From assembly GCF_017308975.1 (NCBI RefSeq), contig NZ_JADWPD010000039.1, positions 1 through 64,000 on the forward strand: a stretch of 64,000 bases of DNA, in the 5' to 3' direction. Below the pieces are notes generated by a model that did no database searches, had not been told where the DNA came from, and saw only the letters and a program-made list of their open reading frames with translations. Shown here in pieces: positions 9,043 to 18,882 of the stretch. This DNA is from Amycolatopsis sp. MtRt-6 (GTDB lineage Bacteria; Actinomycetota; Actinomycetes; Mycobacteriales; Pseudonocardiaceae). Position 1 is the first letter of the stretch. Each line of letters begins with the position of its first letter. A program made the position numbers and the translations under genes.

Positions 9043-9906
9043 ATGAGCAGCCGGTCCACTGAGAACAGCCCGTTGACCATGTTGCAGAAGGAGTTCAGCG
9101 ACTCCCGGGTGGTAGTGCGGTTCGATCAGTCTCTCCGCGGCTGGTCCGTCAAGGACACCACGCTTTCAGATGTTGCATCGCATGAAGACCTCGTTGCCAT
9201 CCTGGCCACGCGAGACTACGGCCGACATGATGAAGTTCTTCACGCACTATTGGTCCGGGCGGCGGAACTGGGAAGTTCGGGCGTCGTCGCCACCGAGATC
9301 GTGGTGAACGCGCTGTTGCCGGCTGTTCCAGGCATCGTCGGCCGGGTCGTCCGGGCAGCTCGTGCAGCCGCCGGCGCGGTCGGGGTACGGCGTGGCGTAA
9401 CTGGTGGTGGCGTCTCGGCCTCGGAAGACAGCCGCGACATCCAGGCGTCGGTGATCGGGCACCTGTGGGAGCAGACCCGGTGCTACCCGCTTCGACGGCG
9501 GCAGCATGTCGCGGCGAACCTGGTGCGCGAGACCCAGCGGGCTGCCCAACGGGATTTCGGCGTTGACCACGGCCAGGCCGCCGCGGACGTGGTCAGTATC
9601 GACGACGACGCGGTGTACCGGCCTCTGGCGGCCCTCCCGGCCGAGCCCGACGCGTCGGAAGAACTGCTCGAGCTGCTGGCGTGGGCGGTGGAGAAGGAGC
9701 GGCTCGACGAGCACTCCGCCACCATCCTGACCACCCGTTACTTCGATGGCCCGGTCGGTCGGGACGGCGTCGCCACGGACCGGCAGATCGGCGCGCTGAT
9801 CGGGCTGAGCCAGCCCACGGTCACCCGGCACCGCCGACGGGCGTTCGAGCAGCTGGCCGAGGCCGCGACGGAGTTTAGCGGCCTTGACCTGCCTTGGCCC
9901 AGCTGA
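9043..9906 (+). CDS. Sigma-70-like regulator of the conjugative element
   Basis: A 287-residue protein. The middle part (QASVIGHLWEQTRCYPLRRR, then HVAANLVRETQR) resembles sigma region 2 or a degenerate form of it. The C terminus has an extended region-4-like helix-turn-helix (TDRQIGALIGLSQPTVTRHR). Proteins of this kind head conjugative operons in actinobacterial elements and probably switch their transcription. An AAGGAG ribosome site precedes the ATG. The TcpC-like gene begins 70 bp downstream in the same direction, so it is probably the first gene of that operon. Confidence 0.65.
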   Translation: MSSRSTENSPLTMLQKEFSDSRVVVRFDQSLRGWSVKDTTLSDVASHEDLVAILATRDYGRHDEVLHALLVRAAELGSSGVVATEIVVNALLPAVPGIVGRVVRAARAAAGAVGVRRGVTGGGVSASEDSRDIQASVIGHLWEQTRCYPLRRRQHVAANLVRETQRAAQRDFGVDHGQAAADVVSIDDDAVYRPLAALPAEPDASEELLELLAWAVEKERLDEHSATILTTRYFDGPVGRDGVATDRQIGALIGLSQPTVTRHRRRAFEQLAEAATEFSGLDLPWPS

Positions 9907-9976
9907 ATCACACCAGTGGGCCGATCTGCGTGTCTCTGAGCAACAGCCCGCAGGTCTCGCACAGGGAGGTCGAGTC

Positions 9977-10912
9977 GTGTTCCGTCGTCACGATCGCGGT
10001 GGCGCGGGCATCAGCCCGCTGGTGAAGCTGCTGCCCGACGCGGACGTTGAACCCGCGTTGCGGGGTGCGACCCGCCGTGCCGGCCGGTGGGCAGCGTGGT
10101 TGGCGGTGCTGGCCAGCCCGCTGCTGACGATCGCCGGTCTGATCGTTCTCCAGCCAGCGGGTGCGCCGTCGATGCGGGACGGCGGCGCACTCGCGTCTTC
10201 TACCTCGCCGGAGGGGTGGGCGGAGATGTACGTGCGCTCCTGGCTCTCGGCAACCCGAGACGACCCGGCGGACCTCGAAACCTTCTACCCGCCCGGGATG
10301 AAGTCGCAGCGGGCCGTCGGGACGCAGGTTCCGGTCGACACCGCGGTGATCTCGGCGGTCTCGACGGCACCGGGGACGTGGTCGATCGTGGTGGTCGCCG
10401 ACGTGCTGGTGCTGCAGCCCGACGGCAAGCGCGCGGCGATGTTGCTGTGCGCCCAAGTGGCGATGATCGGCACGGACGCCGCCTTCGTCGCCGCAGCCCT
10501 GCCCACGCCGGTGGCTTGCCCGGGCACCGGCGGCGCCGTCGTGCTGGCTTACGACGAGGTCGCTGATCCGGGCGGGCCGGTCGGGCAGTCGGTCGCCGGG
10601 TTTCTGGCCGCCTACCTGGCGGGGCAAGGCCAGCTGGACCGCTTCGTCAGTCCCGGGGCAAGCCTTGCCCTGCCGCGGCCGGCGCCGTACATGGCTGTGC
10701 AGGTCACCGAGGTGCGCACGCGCGAGAAGTTCGAGCCGGGCCAGGCCGCGCGGCCGGTCGACGGGACGGTTATCCACAGCTTCACCCATGCCTGGGGTTG
10801 GGATGCCACTGGGCAGAGCACGCCGGTCGACTACGCGCTGACCCTGGTCGCGCGGGCGGGCCGGTGGGAGATCAACCGCATCGATCCGGCGCCGCTGCTG
10901 GCGGGCCGGTGA
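9977..10912 (+). CDS. TcpC-like conjugation channel protein
   Basis: A 311-residue membrane-anchored protein. A short cytoplasmic N terminus is followed by one membrane helix (about residues 37-58, WLAVLASPLLTIAGLIVL) and an extracellular part with two NTF2/VirB8-like halves (GWAEMYVRSWLSAT; GQSVAGFLAAYLAG). This is the layout of TcpC of Gram-positive conjugation systems, a VirB8 counterpart that builds the channel. The GTG at 9977 has GGGAGG upstream; an open frame before it lacks a ribosome site. It leads a run of closely packed transfer genes. Confidence 0.7.
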   Translation: MFRRHDRGGAGISPLVKLLPDADVEPALRGATRRAGRWAAWLAVLASPLLTIAGLIVLQPAGAPSMRDGGALASSTSPEGWAEMYVRSWLSATRDDPADLETFYPPGMKSQRAVGTQVPVDTAVISAVSTAPGTWSIVVVADVLVLQPDGKRAAMLLCAQVAMIGTDAAFVAAALPTPVACPGTGGAVVLAYDEVADPGGPVGQSVAGFLAAYLAGQGQLDRFVSPGASLALPRPAPYMAVQVTEVRTREKFEPGQAARPVDGTVIHSFTHAWGWDATGQSTPVDYALTLVARAGRWEINRIDPAPLLAGR

Positions 10913-10928
10913 GCAGGGGAGAAGTCCG

Positions 10929-11168
10929 ATGATCGTGCTGGCCGCGGACGTGAAGTCCTGGATCGACACCAACCTGGCCTGGGGTGACCAGTCCGTCCGG
11001 CGGCTGATCCTGCTGGCCGCCGTCGTCGGTGGGATCGGGCTGCTGATCGGCACGAGGGGGAACTTCACGCGGGCGATCAAGTACGGCGTGATCGCGGCGA
11101 TCTTCCTCGGGATCCTGCTCAACCTCGACGCGGTCGCCGGCATGTTCGGCGCCTGGTTCACGCATTGA
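10929..11168 (+). CDS. Small transfer-operon membrane protein (TcpD-like position)
   Basis: A 79-residue protein with two membrane helices, at about 27-43 and 51-74, after an amphipathic N terminus (LAADVKSWIDTNLAWG). Size and position between TcpC- and TcpE-like genes match the small inner-membrane TcpD-type or pilin-like proteins of Gram-positive conjugation machines. AGGGGAG precedes the ATG. The stop overlaps the next start. Function is inferred mainly from context. Confidence 0.6.
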   Translation: MIVLAADVKSWIDTNLAWGDQSVRRLILLAAVVGGIGLLIGTRGNFTRAIKYGVIAAIFLGILLNLDAVAGMFGAWFTH

Positions 11169-11626
11169 CCGCGCCGAAGGGCCGAGGCGACGTCCTGGTC
11201 GGCCGCTCCTACACCCGCTCACGGCGGTTCCCGCGGATGTTCGGGCGGATGCCCGGCCGTGATGGCGGCTACCTGCCCGGCGGTCCGTACACGCTGACCC
11301 AGGGCACGCTGTTCCTCATTCTGCTGGTCGTGGTGTGGAAGCTGCCGCTGCTGGACTGGCTCGGCCCGGCTCGCTGGGTGTTGCCGCTGTCGGCGGTGTT
11401 TCTCCGGCGGGCCCGGATCGAGTCCCGGACGCCGCTGGGCTGGCTCGCCGGGTTCAGCGCGCACCTGCTCGCGCCGCGAGCCGGCATGCTCGGTCGCCGC
11501 CCTTATCGGCCCGTGCGACCCGAGCGCAGCTGTGGCTGGCTGTACGTGCACCTTGACGTGGCCGAGCAGCCGGTGGCGCCGGTGTCGTCGCTGCAGCAGG
11601 TGCTGGCCCAGGCTCGGGAGCGGTGA
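11165..11626 (+). CDS. TcpE-like conjugation protein
   Basis: A 153-residue protein with a basic N terminus (GRSYTRSRRFPRMFGR), two closely spaced membrane helices (about 47-60 and 66-82) and a hydrophilic tail. TcpE-family proteins sit between TcpC and the VirB4-like ATPase and are needed for transfer. The TTG start overlaps the preceding stop codon, which suggests translational coupling; no other start fits as well. The gene ends overlapping the ATPase gene by one base. Confidence 0.65.
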   Translation: MTAPKGRGDVLVGRSYTRSRRFPRMFGRMPGRDGGYLPGGPYTLTQGTLFLILLVVVWKLPLLDWLGPARWVLPLSAVFLRRARIESRTPLGWLAGFSAHLLAPRAGMLGRRPYRPVRPERSCGWLYVHLDVAEQPVAPVSSLQQVLAQARER

Positions 11627-14205
11627 TGGATTCCCCGGTGACCGATGTGGCGGGCAACCTGCTGTTCTGCATCGACGGCTCGGTCTGGGCGGTGTGGCGA
11701 GTGCTGCCGCACGAAAGCGCTCGCTCCACCGGGCGCCAGCTGCGGGAGCTGTACGACCGCACGGTGACGCTGATGAAGTCGCTGCGCGGGGAGGTGATGA
11801 TCGCGTCGCTGTGCGAGCAGGTCCAGGCCCACGCGATCGTCCGGCGCTGCCTCGACGGGATCGATCTGGACGCGAACCCGCACTGGGCGGAGACGGTCCA
11901 CAACGCCTGGGACCAGCTCGACACTCTCGACGTCCTCGGCCGCAGCTTCTGGCTCTCCAAACCCCTCGCCGGCCACGGCTGGAAGGAAGCCGCCCAGGCG
12001 ACCGCGCGTGCGGCAGCCACTGCGGTCGGTGAGCTGCTCGGCGTGCCCGCCCGGCCTGCCTCGGCCGCCACGGTGGCAGCTGGCCGGGAGCGGGCGCGGG
12101 TGGCGGCCCAGGAGCTCGGCGGGGCGGTCCCGTTCCGGCCGGCGACGGAGGTGGAGTTGCTCTGGTGGCTTTGCCGGGCTCCGGTACGCGGGGTGAACGA
12201 ACCCCAGCTCGACCGGACCGACGCCGTCCACAACACCGGCCTCGCCGTCCGGCGGGGGAGCGGACGCGCGCGGCTGACGACGCTGCGCAGCTGCGTGTTC
12301 GACGAAGGCGGCCGCACCGACCCGGCCGAGAACCGGCAGGGCTGGGGGCCGCTGGGGCTGCTGAACCGACGGTTCGTCAAGTGCGTGACGCCGTCCGACG
12401 ACGGCGCGGTCGCCAGCTACCAGGCATTCCTCGTGCTGGCCGAGATGCCGCGGGCCTTCACTTTCCCCGGGCACGAGATCCTGGCTCGGCTGGCCGACAT
12501 CGGGTTCGGCGTCGACTACGCGCTGCGGATCACCGCCCGCTCGAACGAGGACGCCCGCGCCGCCAACCGGCGCCGGACCCGGGACCTGATGAGCCAGGAC
12601 GAGGAGCACGCCGGCGACACCGCCGGAGTCCCGGCGGACGTCATCTCGGCGCAGGAGGAGATCCAGCACAAGAACGCCCGCCTCGGCGCCAGCTCGACCG
12701 AGATCGACCTCGAGGTCGGCGTCGTCGCCTGCGTCTGGGGCCCCACCGCGCGTGACGCCGACGCCCGCGCGAAGGCGCTGCGGCAGGCGTTCTTGGGCGG
12801 GGAGTACCGGTGGGAGCGACCGCTCGGCGGTCAGCGGCAGCTCTACCAGGCGCTGCTGCCGGGGAGCCGGACGCCGATGGTGGTGCGCGAGTGCAGCCAG
12901 AACCTCCTCGCCACCGACTCCGCGATGCTCCTGCCGGTCTCGGCGACCGACTTCGGCGACCCGACCGGGGCGTTGTTCGGCTTGACCGTGGACGGCGGTG
13001 CCATCACCCCGTTCCTGCTCGACCCGACCTACGGGCCCACCCACGACTCCTCGGGCGGGATCGCGGTCATCGGCGAGCTTGGTGCTGGGAAGTCGGTGAT
13101 CCTGAAGAACGTCGCCGCGGTCGTGCGGCTGATGCTCGACGGGCGGGTTATCGTCATCGACCGGACCCGCAGCCGGGAATGGGCGCCCGTCGCGGCGGCG
13201 CTGCCGGGGAACGCGCAGATCGTCGACATCATCGACCCCAGCCTCGACGACCGGCCCGCCGCGGCTCAGCTGCGGCACTCCTGCGACCCGCTGCGGGTCT
13301 TCCGCAGCACGAGCAAGTCGAGCACCGGGATCGCCGAGACGTTCTTCGCGTCCTGGCTGGACCTGGAGTCCAACTCTGCCGAACGGGACGCCCTTGGCCG
13401 CGGCCTCGACGACGTCAGCGGCCACCCGGACGCCTCCAGCAACCGACTTGTCGACACGCTCCGGAGGCACGGCGGGCGCGACCCTGCGGCCCGGGCGTTG
13501 GCGGATCGGCTCGAGCGGCTGCGGCGCGACCCGATCACCCGCCCGATCTTCGACGCCGAACTGCCGCCGGTGGACCTGTTCGGCGCGGACATGGTCGTGT
13601 TCTGCACCAACGAGATCCCGCTGCCGAGCGCTCTAGAAATGAGCAACGAGCGGATGGCCGCCCGGATCCCGCCGCGCAAGCTCTTCGGCCGCGCCTTCCA
13701 CCTGCTCATCGCCGCGATCGCCAAGGAAATCTGCTTCACCACGGGCCGGTGGGGCGAGTTCATCTGTGACGAGGCCTACAACGTCACCGGCACCCCCGAA
13801 GGCCAGCAGATCGCTCTGGAGTTCGTCCGCGACGGCCGCAAGCACGGCGCCGACGCCGCGTTCGGATCCCACGCGCCGAAAGACCTCGGCGACGACGTCC
13901 TGCGCGGCCTGATCGCGGTGCGGTTCCTCGGCCGCCACCGCGACGACGGCCTCGCCCGCGCCAGCCTGGCCTGGCTCGGCGTCGACCCCGCCGATGCCCG
14001 CTACCACGAGGTCGTCACCAAGGACCTGTCGCCGCTGAACCCGTCCGGTGGCGAGGAGGAGCGGCGTGCTCGAGCGGGGGAGTTTCTGGTGCGGGACCAC
14101 AGTGGACGGATCGGCAAGGTCAAGGTGATGACCCAGCCGTATCGCACGCTGCCAGACGCCGTCCTGACCACACCTGACGTATCCCGAGGCCATCGGGCGC
14201 ATTGA
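11626..14205 (+). CDS. VirB4-like conjugation ATPase
   Basis: An 859-residue ATPase. The N-terminal 450 residues form the VirB4/TcpF-like domain. The P-loop GELGAGKS lies at about 483 and the Walker B-type GEFICDEAYNVTG at about 709. Such ATPases power assembly of the conjugation channel at the inner membrane face. The ATG at 11626 has GGGAG upstream and overlaps the TcpE-like stop (TGATG); the GTG at 11623 is an alternative. There is no break or missing motif, so the motor looks functional. Confidence 0.8.
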   Translation: MDSPVTDVAGNLLFCIDGSVWAVWRVLPHESARSTGRQLRELYDRTVTLMKSLRGEVMIASLCEQVQAHAIVRRCLDGIDLDANPHWAETVHNAWDQLDTLDVLGRSFWLSKPLAGHGWKEAAQATARAAATAVGELLGVPARPASAATVAAGRERARVAAQELGGAVPFRPATEVELLWWLCRAPVRGVNEPQLDRTDAVHNTGLAVRRGSGRARLTTLRSCVFDEGGRTDPAENRQGWGPLGLLNRRFVKCVTPSDDGAVASYQAFLVLAEMPRAFTFPGHEILARLADIGFGVDYALRITARSNEDARAANRRRTRDLMSQDEEHAGDTAGVPADVISAQEEIQHKNARLGASSTEIDLEVGVVACVWGPTARDADARAKALRQAFLGGEYRWERPLGGQRQLYQALLPGSRTPMVVRECSQNLLATDSAMLLPVSATDFGDPTGALFGLTVDGGAITPFLLDPTYGPTHDSSGGIAVIGELGAGKSVILKNVAAVVRLMLDGRVIVIDRTRSREWAPVAAALPGNAQIVDIIDPSLDDRPAAAQLRHSCDPLRVFRSTSKSSTGIAETFFASWLDLESNSAERDALGRGLDDVSGHPDASSNRLVDTLRRHGGRDPAARALADRLERLRRDPITRPIFDAELPPVDLFGADMVVFCTNEIPLPSALEMSNERMAARIPPRKLFGRAFHLLIAAIAKEICFTTGRWGEFICDEAYNVTGTPEGQQIALEFVRDGRKHGADAAFGSHAPKDLGDDVLRGLIAVRFLGRHRDDGLARASLAWLGVDPADARYHEVVTKDLSPLNPSGGEEERRARAGEFLVRDHSGRIGKVKVMTQPYRTLPDAVLTTPDVSRGHRAH

Positions 14206-14256
14206 AGACCGGCCTTCTGATCCCTGTCTCACAGAGACGCAGGGCAGGAGGTCGTG

Positions 14257-16263
14257 ATGAGACTGCGTTCTGCCGGAACCCGTGGGATCGCGATCGTCGC
14301 TGTCGCCGTCCTCATTGGACTCGTCACGCCACAAGCTGCACACGGCCAGACGCAACAGAATCCGTGCGAGCCATATCCGACCTGCCTGTGGGTGCCCGGT
14401 GACCAGCCGCCGCCGAAGCCGGGTCCGGACGCGCCGCCACTGCCGTTGCAGGACGACCCTGGTCACCACGTCCACCTCGGTGGGATCTTCAGCATCGACG
14501 ACGGCTACGGCCGCGATCTGCACAACTACGATCTCTTCGCTAACCTGCCCGGGCTGCTGGACAACCCGATGCCGACGATCTGGCTGTGGCTGGCCAACAT
14601 CGGCTTCGCCGTCGGCAAGTACGCGGTCGGGTTCTCGGTCTGGTTTACCGAATGGGCCGCCTCCAGCCAGGTCTTCGACTGGATCAAAGCGCCGGCGCGA
14701 GACCTCGAAGGCATCTGGCAGACCTCGGTCATCGGCGACCTGAAGCTCCGCGAGATCGCGATGCTCGTGGCCACCTGTTACCTCGGGCTGCTGTTCGCGC
14801 GCGGCCTGACTACCCGGGCATGGCGGGAAACCGCGTCGACCATCGCGGTCAACGTCCTCGCCGTCGGGATCCTCACCCATCCCGTCGACGTCCTCGTCGG
14901 CGACGAGGGCGTGCTGTCCCTGTCTCGCGACCTCGCTGCCGACGTGTCCAGCGTCGTCATGGGCCAGGAGCCCGGCGGCACCGGGAACCCGGCCGCGCCG
15001 ATCGGCCAGGCGTTCATCGACAACCTGCTGGTCACGCCCTGGGAGACGCTCAATTACGGCACGCCGATCAGCCGGGTCAAGGGCATCCCCGGCGCGTGCC
15101 AGTACTCCGTCAAGCGAGTCCTCGACGACGGTCCGTGGTCCGGCAAGGACGACAGCACCAAGGCCCGCGAACTCGACGGCTGCCCCGGCGACTACGGCAA
15201 GTACAACGAGGTCGCCGACGGCGATCGCACCCTCGGAGCTTGGCTGTACGCGATCGCGATGCTCCTGTTCGCCATCCTGGTGATCTGCCTAAACGCCATC
15301 CAGGTTCTCGCCCCGTACCTGCTGCTGTTCGAGGGGCTGCTGCTCGCGCTCGCCCTGGTCGCCGCGCTGGTGCCCTCGATGCAGCACCAGCTCGCTTACC
15401 GGGTCGGCTCGATCGCCGCCACCATCGCCCGGCTGCTGGCTGGCATGGTGTTCCTCGCCGTCATGACCGTGCTGCTGCGCACGCTCATGCTGGCCGACCT
15501 CGGCCCGCAGCTGGTTCGGTTCGCCGTCATCGACCTCGTCGTCTTCTCCGGCTTCCTCTTCCGCAAACGCCTGGCCGCGAACCTCCAGCGAGTCCGCGGC
15601 CAGGTCAGCTCCCGGCTGCAACGGCTCGGCAGGCCACGCCACGCACCGAAGGCGCTGCCGACGCCGATCGTCCCCGCTGGTCCGGATCGGCTGGCCCGCA
15701 CGGTCAAGGCCGGGACGTCCGCGTTCGCGGAGACCTTCGCGCCGGTCGGGCGGCTCAAGGAGCGTCTGGTCACCGCTGGGCATGCCGGAGGGCAGGTGCT
15801 CAAGTACACCGTGGGAGCGCCGGTTTCGTGGCCGCAGGCAGCCCACCGTGCGCAGACGGCGCTCACCACGAAGGCCGGCGTCGCCAAAGGTGCGCTGGCC
15901 CGCCGAGCCGAGGCCGCCAAGACCTACGCCACGGCCTACGCCGGAAACCTCGGGACAGCGACCGGCGCGCGGCCCGCATGGCACGCCGCCACGACGGTGC
16001 TCGCCGCACTCGGCAACCGTGCAGGCGGGCAGAAACCGGCAGCGTCGACCTACCTCAGCGCGGAGATCGCCGGAACGACGCCGCCGGCCACCGGACGGAA
16101 ACCGGCGTTCACCGGCACCAACCTCGGCGCCGCGGCCCACGGGCGCGGCTTCATCACGAAGCCACCGGCTGAGACCGCTCCGCCGCCCGCGATGCTGCCG
16201 CCGTCCGTCCCATGGGCGCAGCGGCTGCGCCAGCGGCTCGGCGACGCCGCCAGCCGACGATGA
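14257..16263 (+). CDS. TrbL/VirB6-like polytopic conjugation protein with signal peptide
   Basis: A 668-residue protein. It starts with a signal peptide (about 1-30, cut after HGQ), has a Pro-rich external segment, then about seven membrane helices between residues 105 and 430, and ends in a long basic Ala/Lys/Arg-rich cytoplasmic tail. This is the layout of the large membrane pore component (TrbL, TcpH). AGGAGG stands 5 nt before the ATG at 14257. The stop overlaps the start of the wall hydrolase gene (ATGA). Confidence 0.7.
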   Translation: MRLRSAGTRGIAIVAVAVLIGLVTPQAAHGQTQQNPCEPYPTCLWVPGDQPPPKPGPDAPPLPLQDDPGHHVHLGGIFSIDDGYGRDLHNYDLFANLPGLLDNPMPTIWLWLANIGFAVGKYAVGFSVWFTEWAASSQVFDWIKAPARDLEGIWQTSVIGDLKLREIAMLVATCYLGLLFARGLTTRAWRETASTIAVNVLAVGILTHPVDVLVGDEGVLSLSRDLAADVSSVVMGQEPGGTGNPAAPIGQAFIDNLLVTPWETLNYGTPISRVKGIPGACQYSVKRVLDDGPWSGKDDSTKARELDGCPGDYGKYNEVADGDRTLGAWLYAIAMLLFAILVICLNAIQVLAPYLLLFEGLLLALALVAALVPSMQHQLAYRVGSIAATIARLLAGMVFLAVMTVLLRTLMLADLGPQLVRFAVIDLVVFSGFLFRKRLAANLQRVRGQVSSRLQRLGRPRHAPKALPTPIVPAGPDRLARTVKAGTSAFAETFAPVGRLKERLVTAGHAGGQVLKYTVGAPVSWPQAAHRAQTALTTKAGVAKGALARRAEAAKTYATAYAGNLGTATGARPAWHAATTVLAALGNRAGGQKPAASTYLSAEIAGTTPPATGRKPAFTGTNLGAAAHGRGFITKPPAETAPPPAMLPPSVPWAQRLRQRLGDAASRR

Positions 16264-17252
16264 ACCCGCTGCTCGCCCTCCGAGGCGTCGAGACCGCACG
16301 AGACCAGCTTCGCGAGCACCCGGCCCGCTGGGGCTGCCTCGCCGCGCTGCTGCTGTTCGGCCCGCCTGCCGTCTGCGTGCTGATCGTCGTCGTCCTGCTC
16401 GCGACGCTCGCCGGAGCCGGCGACTCGAGCTCGGCAGCGGCACCGAACGGCGGCGCGGTGGGCGACATCCCGGCCGACTACCTCGCCCTCTACCGCGAAG
16501 CCGCCCAAACCTGCCCCGGCCTCGACTGGACCATCCTCGCCGCCATCGGCAAGATCGAAACCGACCACGGACGTTCGCAGCTGCCCGGCGTCCACAGCGG
16601 GGAGAACAGCGCCAAGGCGGGCGGCCCGATGCAGTTCCTGCAGCCGACGTTCAACAGTGTCGTCGCCCGCCACCCGCCGCCGCCCGGCGGCGCGCACCCG
16701 CCGTCCCGGTACAACCCGCACGACGCGATCTACGCCGCCGCGGCCTACCTCTGCGACTCCGGAGCCCGCGACGGACGCGACCTGCACGCCGCGATCTTCG
16801 CCTACAACCACGCCGAGTGGTACGTGAAGAAGGTCCTCGCCCAAGCGGAAAAGTACAGCTGCGGCGCGGTGCAGGCACCGAACGACACTGTCCGGGCCGT
16901 GATCAAGTTTGCTTGCGACCAACTGGGGCTGCCCTACGTGTGGGGCGGCGACGGACCTGCCAACGGCGACCGCGGCTTCGACTGCTCGGGACTCACCAAG
17001 GCTTCCTACGCCGCAGCTGGCATCGGCTTGCCCCGGACAGCGCAGACCCAGTACAACGCCGGGCCACGGATCGCGGCAGCTCCGCTCCAGCCAGGTGATC
17101 TAGTCTTCTTCGGGACAAGCACCGGTCACATCACTCACGTCGGGCTCGCTCTCTCGGCGACCTCGATGGTGAACGCACCGGACTTCGGGACACCCGTCCG
17201 AGTCGACACGATCAGGCGACCTCTCGGTGCCACACGACCGGCCGGCTCGTAG
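16260..17252 (+). CDS. Bifunctional lysozyme / NlpC-P60 conjugation hydrolase
   Basis: A 330-residue protein with one N-terminal membrane helix (about 27-50). A lytic transglycosylase domain follows (ILAAIGKIETDHG with the likely catalytic Glu near 99; GPMQFLQPTF; AIFAYNHAEWYV), then a C-terminal NlpC/P60 peptidase domain (YVWGGDG, RGFDCSGLTK with catalytic Cys near 241, GHITHVGLAL with His near 291). TcpG-type enzymes like this open the wall for the conjugation channel. All catalytic residues are present. It is the last gene of the first transfer operon. Confidence 0.85.
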   Translation: MNPLLALRGVETARDQLREHPARWGCLAALLLFGPPAVCVLIVVVLLATLAGAGDSSSAAAPNGGAVGDIPADYLALYREAAQTCPGLDWTILAAIGKIETDHGRSQLPGVHSGENSAKAGGPMQFLQPTFNSVVARHPPPPGGAHPPSRYNPHDAIYAAAAYLCDSGARDGRDLHAAIFAYNHAEWYVKKVLAQAEKYSCGAVQAPNDTVRAVIKFACDQLGLPYVWGGDGPANGDRGFDCSGLTKASYAAAGIGLPRTAQTQYNAGPRIAAAPLQPGDLVFFGTSTGHITHVGLALSATSMVNAPDFGTPVRVDTIRRPLGATRPAGS

Positions 17253-17438
17253 CTGCCAAGGAGCGCACGGCTAGGTTGCCTCGGCGACGAGCTGCCCGAA
17301 GTCGGCAACTGCGGCTGCGCGCTGGGGCGACGCGAACGCTGGCCGCAGTCGCTCGGCCGCGGCATTCGACATGCGCCAGAAGGTTCCCGAGCTCGCTCCG
17401 GCGAATGGGCCGAACGCGAGCGGTGCCGCGACGGTCGG

Positions 17439-18029
17439 CTACGCGTCTTCACGCGAGCGTTTGGCGGGGAGATCGCCCCGGTAGGACGCGAGGAACCAGC
17501 TCGCAACGAGCGATACCGGATACAGGGCCTGGAGCACGTTCGTCTCGATGTTGATGTTCACGAGCGTCCATCCGATCCATGCGGCGCCGTCCCTCCGGTC
17601 GCGTAGCCACGCGATTCCCACGGCCGCGCAGCTGACACCCACGCAGATGCCGGCGGCAGCGAAGAACCCGGCTCCTTGTACCGCTACCAGGAACGACATC
17701 CACGCCATCTCCGAGGCGACGGCGTGGATCGGCACGGTCGGTGCGCTGTTGAGATTGAACAGCACCCCGGCGAGGGCGGCTGCTCCGAGAAACAGCGGTA
17801 GGTGCCTCGGCTCGTCAGCCCAGGAGACCACGGGCATCAGTTTCTCGCTGACCTGTGTGAACCCCAGGAAGTCGCCGACATGCGCGGCAATGGTCGTAGG
17901 GGCAATGATCTGCGCGATCACCGCGAAACTCAGCCAGATCGTCGAGCAGATGCCCGCCACGACCGACACCACCTTGTGCAGGAAATTCTCGCTGACTGTC
18001 TTCGCCGCGAGTGCTTCAGCGATGGCCAT
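17439..18029 (-). CDS. Multi-pass membrane protein of unknown function
   Basis: A 196-residue protein with about five predicted membrane helices (VVSVVAGICSTIWLSFAVIA; LPLFLGAAALAGVLFNL; MSFLVAVQGAGFFAAAG; and two more). GAGGGGG precedes the ATG. It is on the opposite strand to the transfer genes and stands alone between the two operons. I recognise no family; an accessory role in entry exclusion is possible but is only a guess. Confidence 0.55.
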   Translation of the reverse strand: MAIAEALAAKTVSENFLHKVVSVVAGICSTIWLSFAVIAQIIAPTTIAAHVGDFLGFTQVSEKLMPVVSWADEPRHLPLFLGAAALAGVLFNLNSAPTVPIHAVASEMAWMSFLVAVQGAGFFAAAGICVGVSCAAVGIAWLRDRRDGAAWIGWTLVNINIETNVLQALYPVSLVASWFLASYRGDLPAKRSREDA

Positions 18030-18242
18030 CGAACCCCCTCAAGATCGAATCCATGCGCCATTGTAGGTGCATAATCGCAGGTAGGGGATGCTATGGAACT
18101 GGTCGCCGCTTCGCCCGGCGCGCGAGCTTGGCCATCGGGTCGAAACGATCGTCGAGGCTTGCCGGCGCATGTCGGTGCCGAATTGAATCAGGCCTGGATG
18201 GGCGTGACTGGTTCCGACGAGTCATCGATCGCGGGAGGCGTT

Positions 18243-18860
18243 GTGTCGGAGGTTCGCGGACAGGTCCAACCGGCGGTCGTTGGCCTCGACGTTGGCAGCG
18301 CGTTCGGCATCGATCACAAGCAGAACACATTCCCTGCTCGGGAGGCTCTTTTGGACGTTGCCCCGAATGCCGACATGTTCCCCCGCACGCATGGCCGCCA
18401 GGTCATGCTGGGGAACAGCGCGCCGAAGGCGCTCCGTCTGGGCGACCTGGTCACGAGCGTCGCGTTCTGGTGGGTGACCACCGCCGCGGTCGCGATCCTG
18501 ATCGCGGTCTTCGTCCTCCACCGACACCTTCGTTCCCACCACCTCCGCTCCCGTGTCCGGTTCGAGCTGCTGCCGACGGCCACGTTCGATCCCTCGCCGC
18601 AAGCCGTGCAGGCGTTCGCGCATCAGCTGGGGCGGGTGCGGCCGGTGCGTGGTTGGGTGCCGAAGTCGGTGGTGGGGGTGCGGATCCGGTTCGGCACGGA
18701 TTCCGAGTTCGGGAAGATGGTCATGAGCGTGGAGGGGCGCGAGTCCGTGACCGGCGTGCTCAACAAGCTCGTTTATCCCGACGTCGAGATCCGGCGGGCG
18801 ACGTCCGACGTCGGCGACGAGGGTGATGTCTCCTCGCCGCCGACAGGACGACAGCGGTGA
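18243..18860 (+). CDS. Membrane-anchor part of a coupling-protein-like gene
   Basis: A 205-residue protein with one membrane helix (about 75-95, VTSVAFWWVTTAAVAILIAV) followed by a cytoplasmic domain (RVRFELLPTATFDPSPQAVQ, GVRIRFGTDSEFGKMVMSVE). From family knowledge, this sequence type is normally continuous with the ATPase now encoded from 19470; here it ends soon after YPDVEIRRATSDVG. The GTG at 18243 follows GGGAGG with short spacing; an in-frame ATG at 18093 also has a purine-rich site, but the intervening codons have poor GC3. The lsr2 gene separates it from its ATPase. Confidence 0.55.
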   Translation: MSEVRGQVQPAVVGLDVGSAFGIDHKQNTFPAREALLDVAPNADMFPRTHGRQVMLGNSAPKALRLGDLVTSVAFWWVTTAAVAILIAVFVLHRHLRSHHLRSRVRFELLPTATFDPSPQAVQAFAHQLGRVRPVRGWVPKSVVGVRIRFGTDSEFGKMVMSVEGRESVTGVLNKLVYPDVEIRRATSDVGDEGDVSSPPTGRQR

Positions 18861-18882
18861 TCTTTCCCCAGTGATCTGCTGG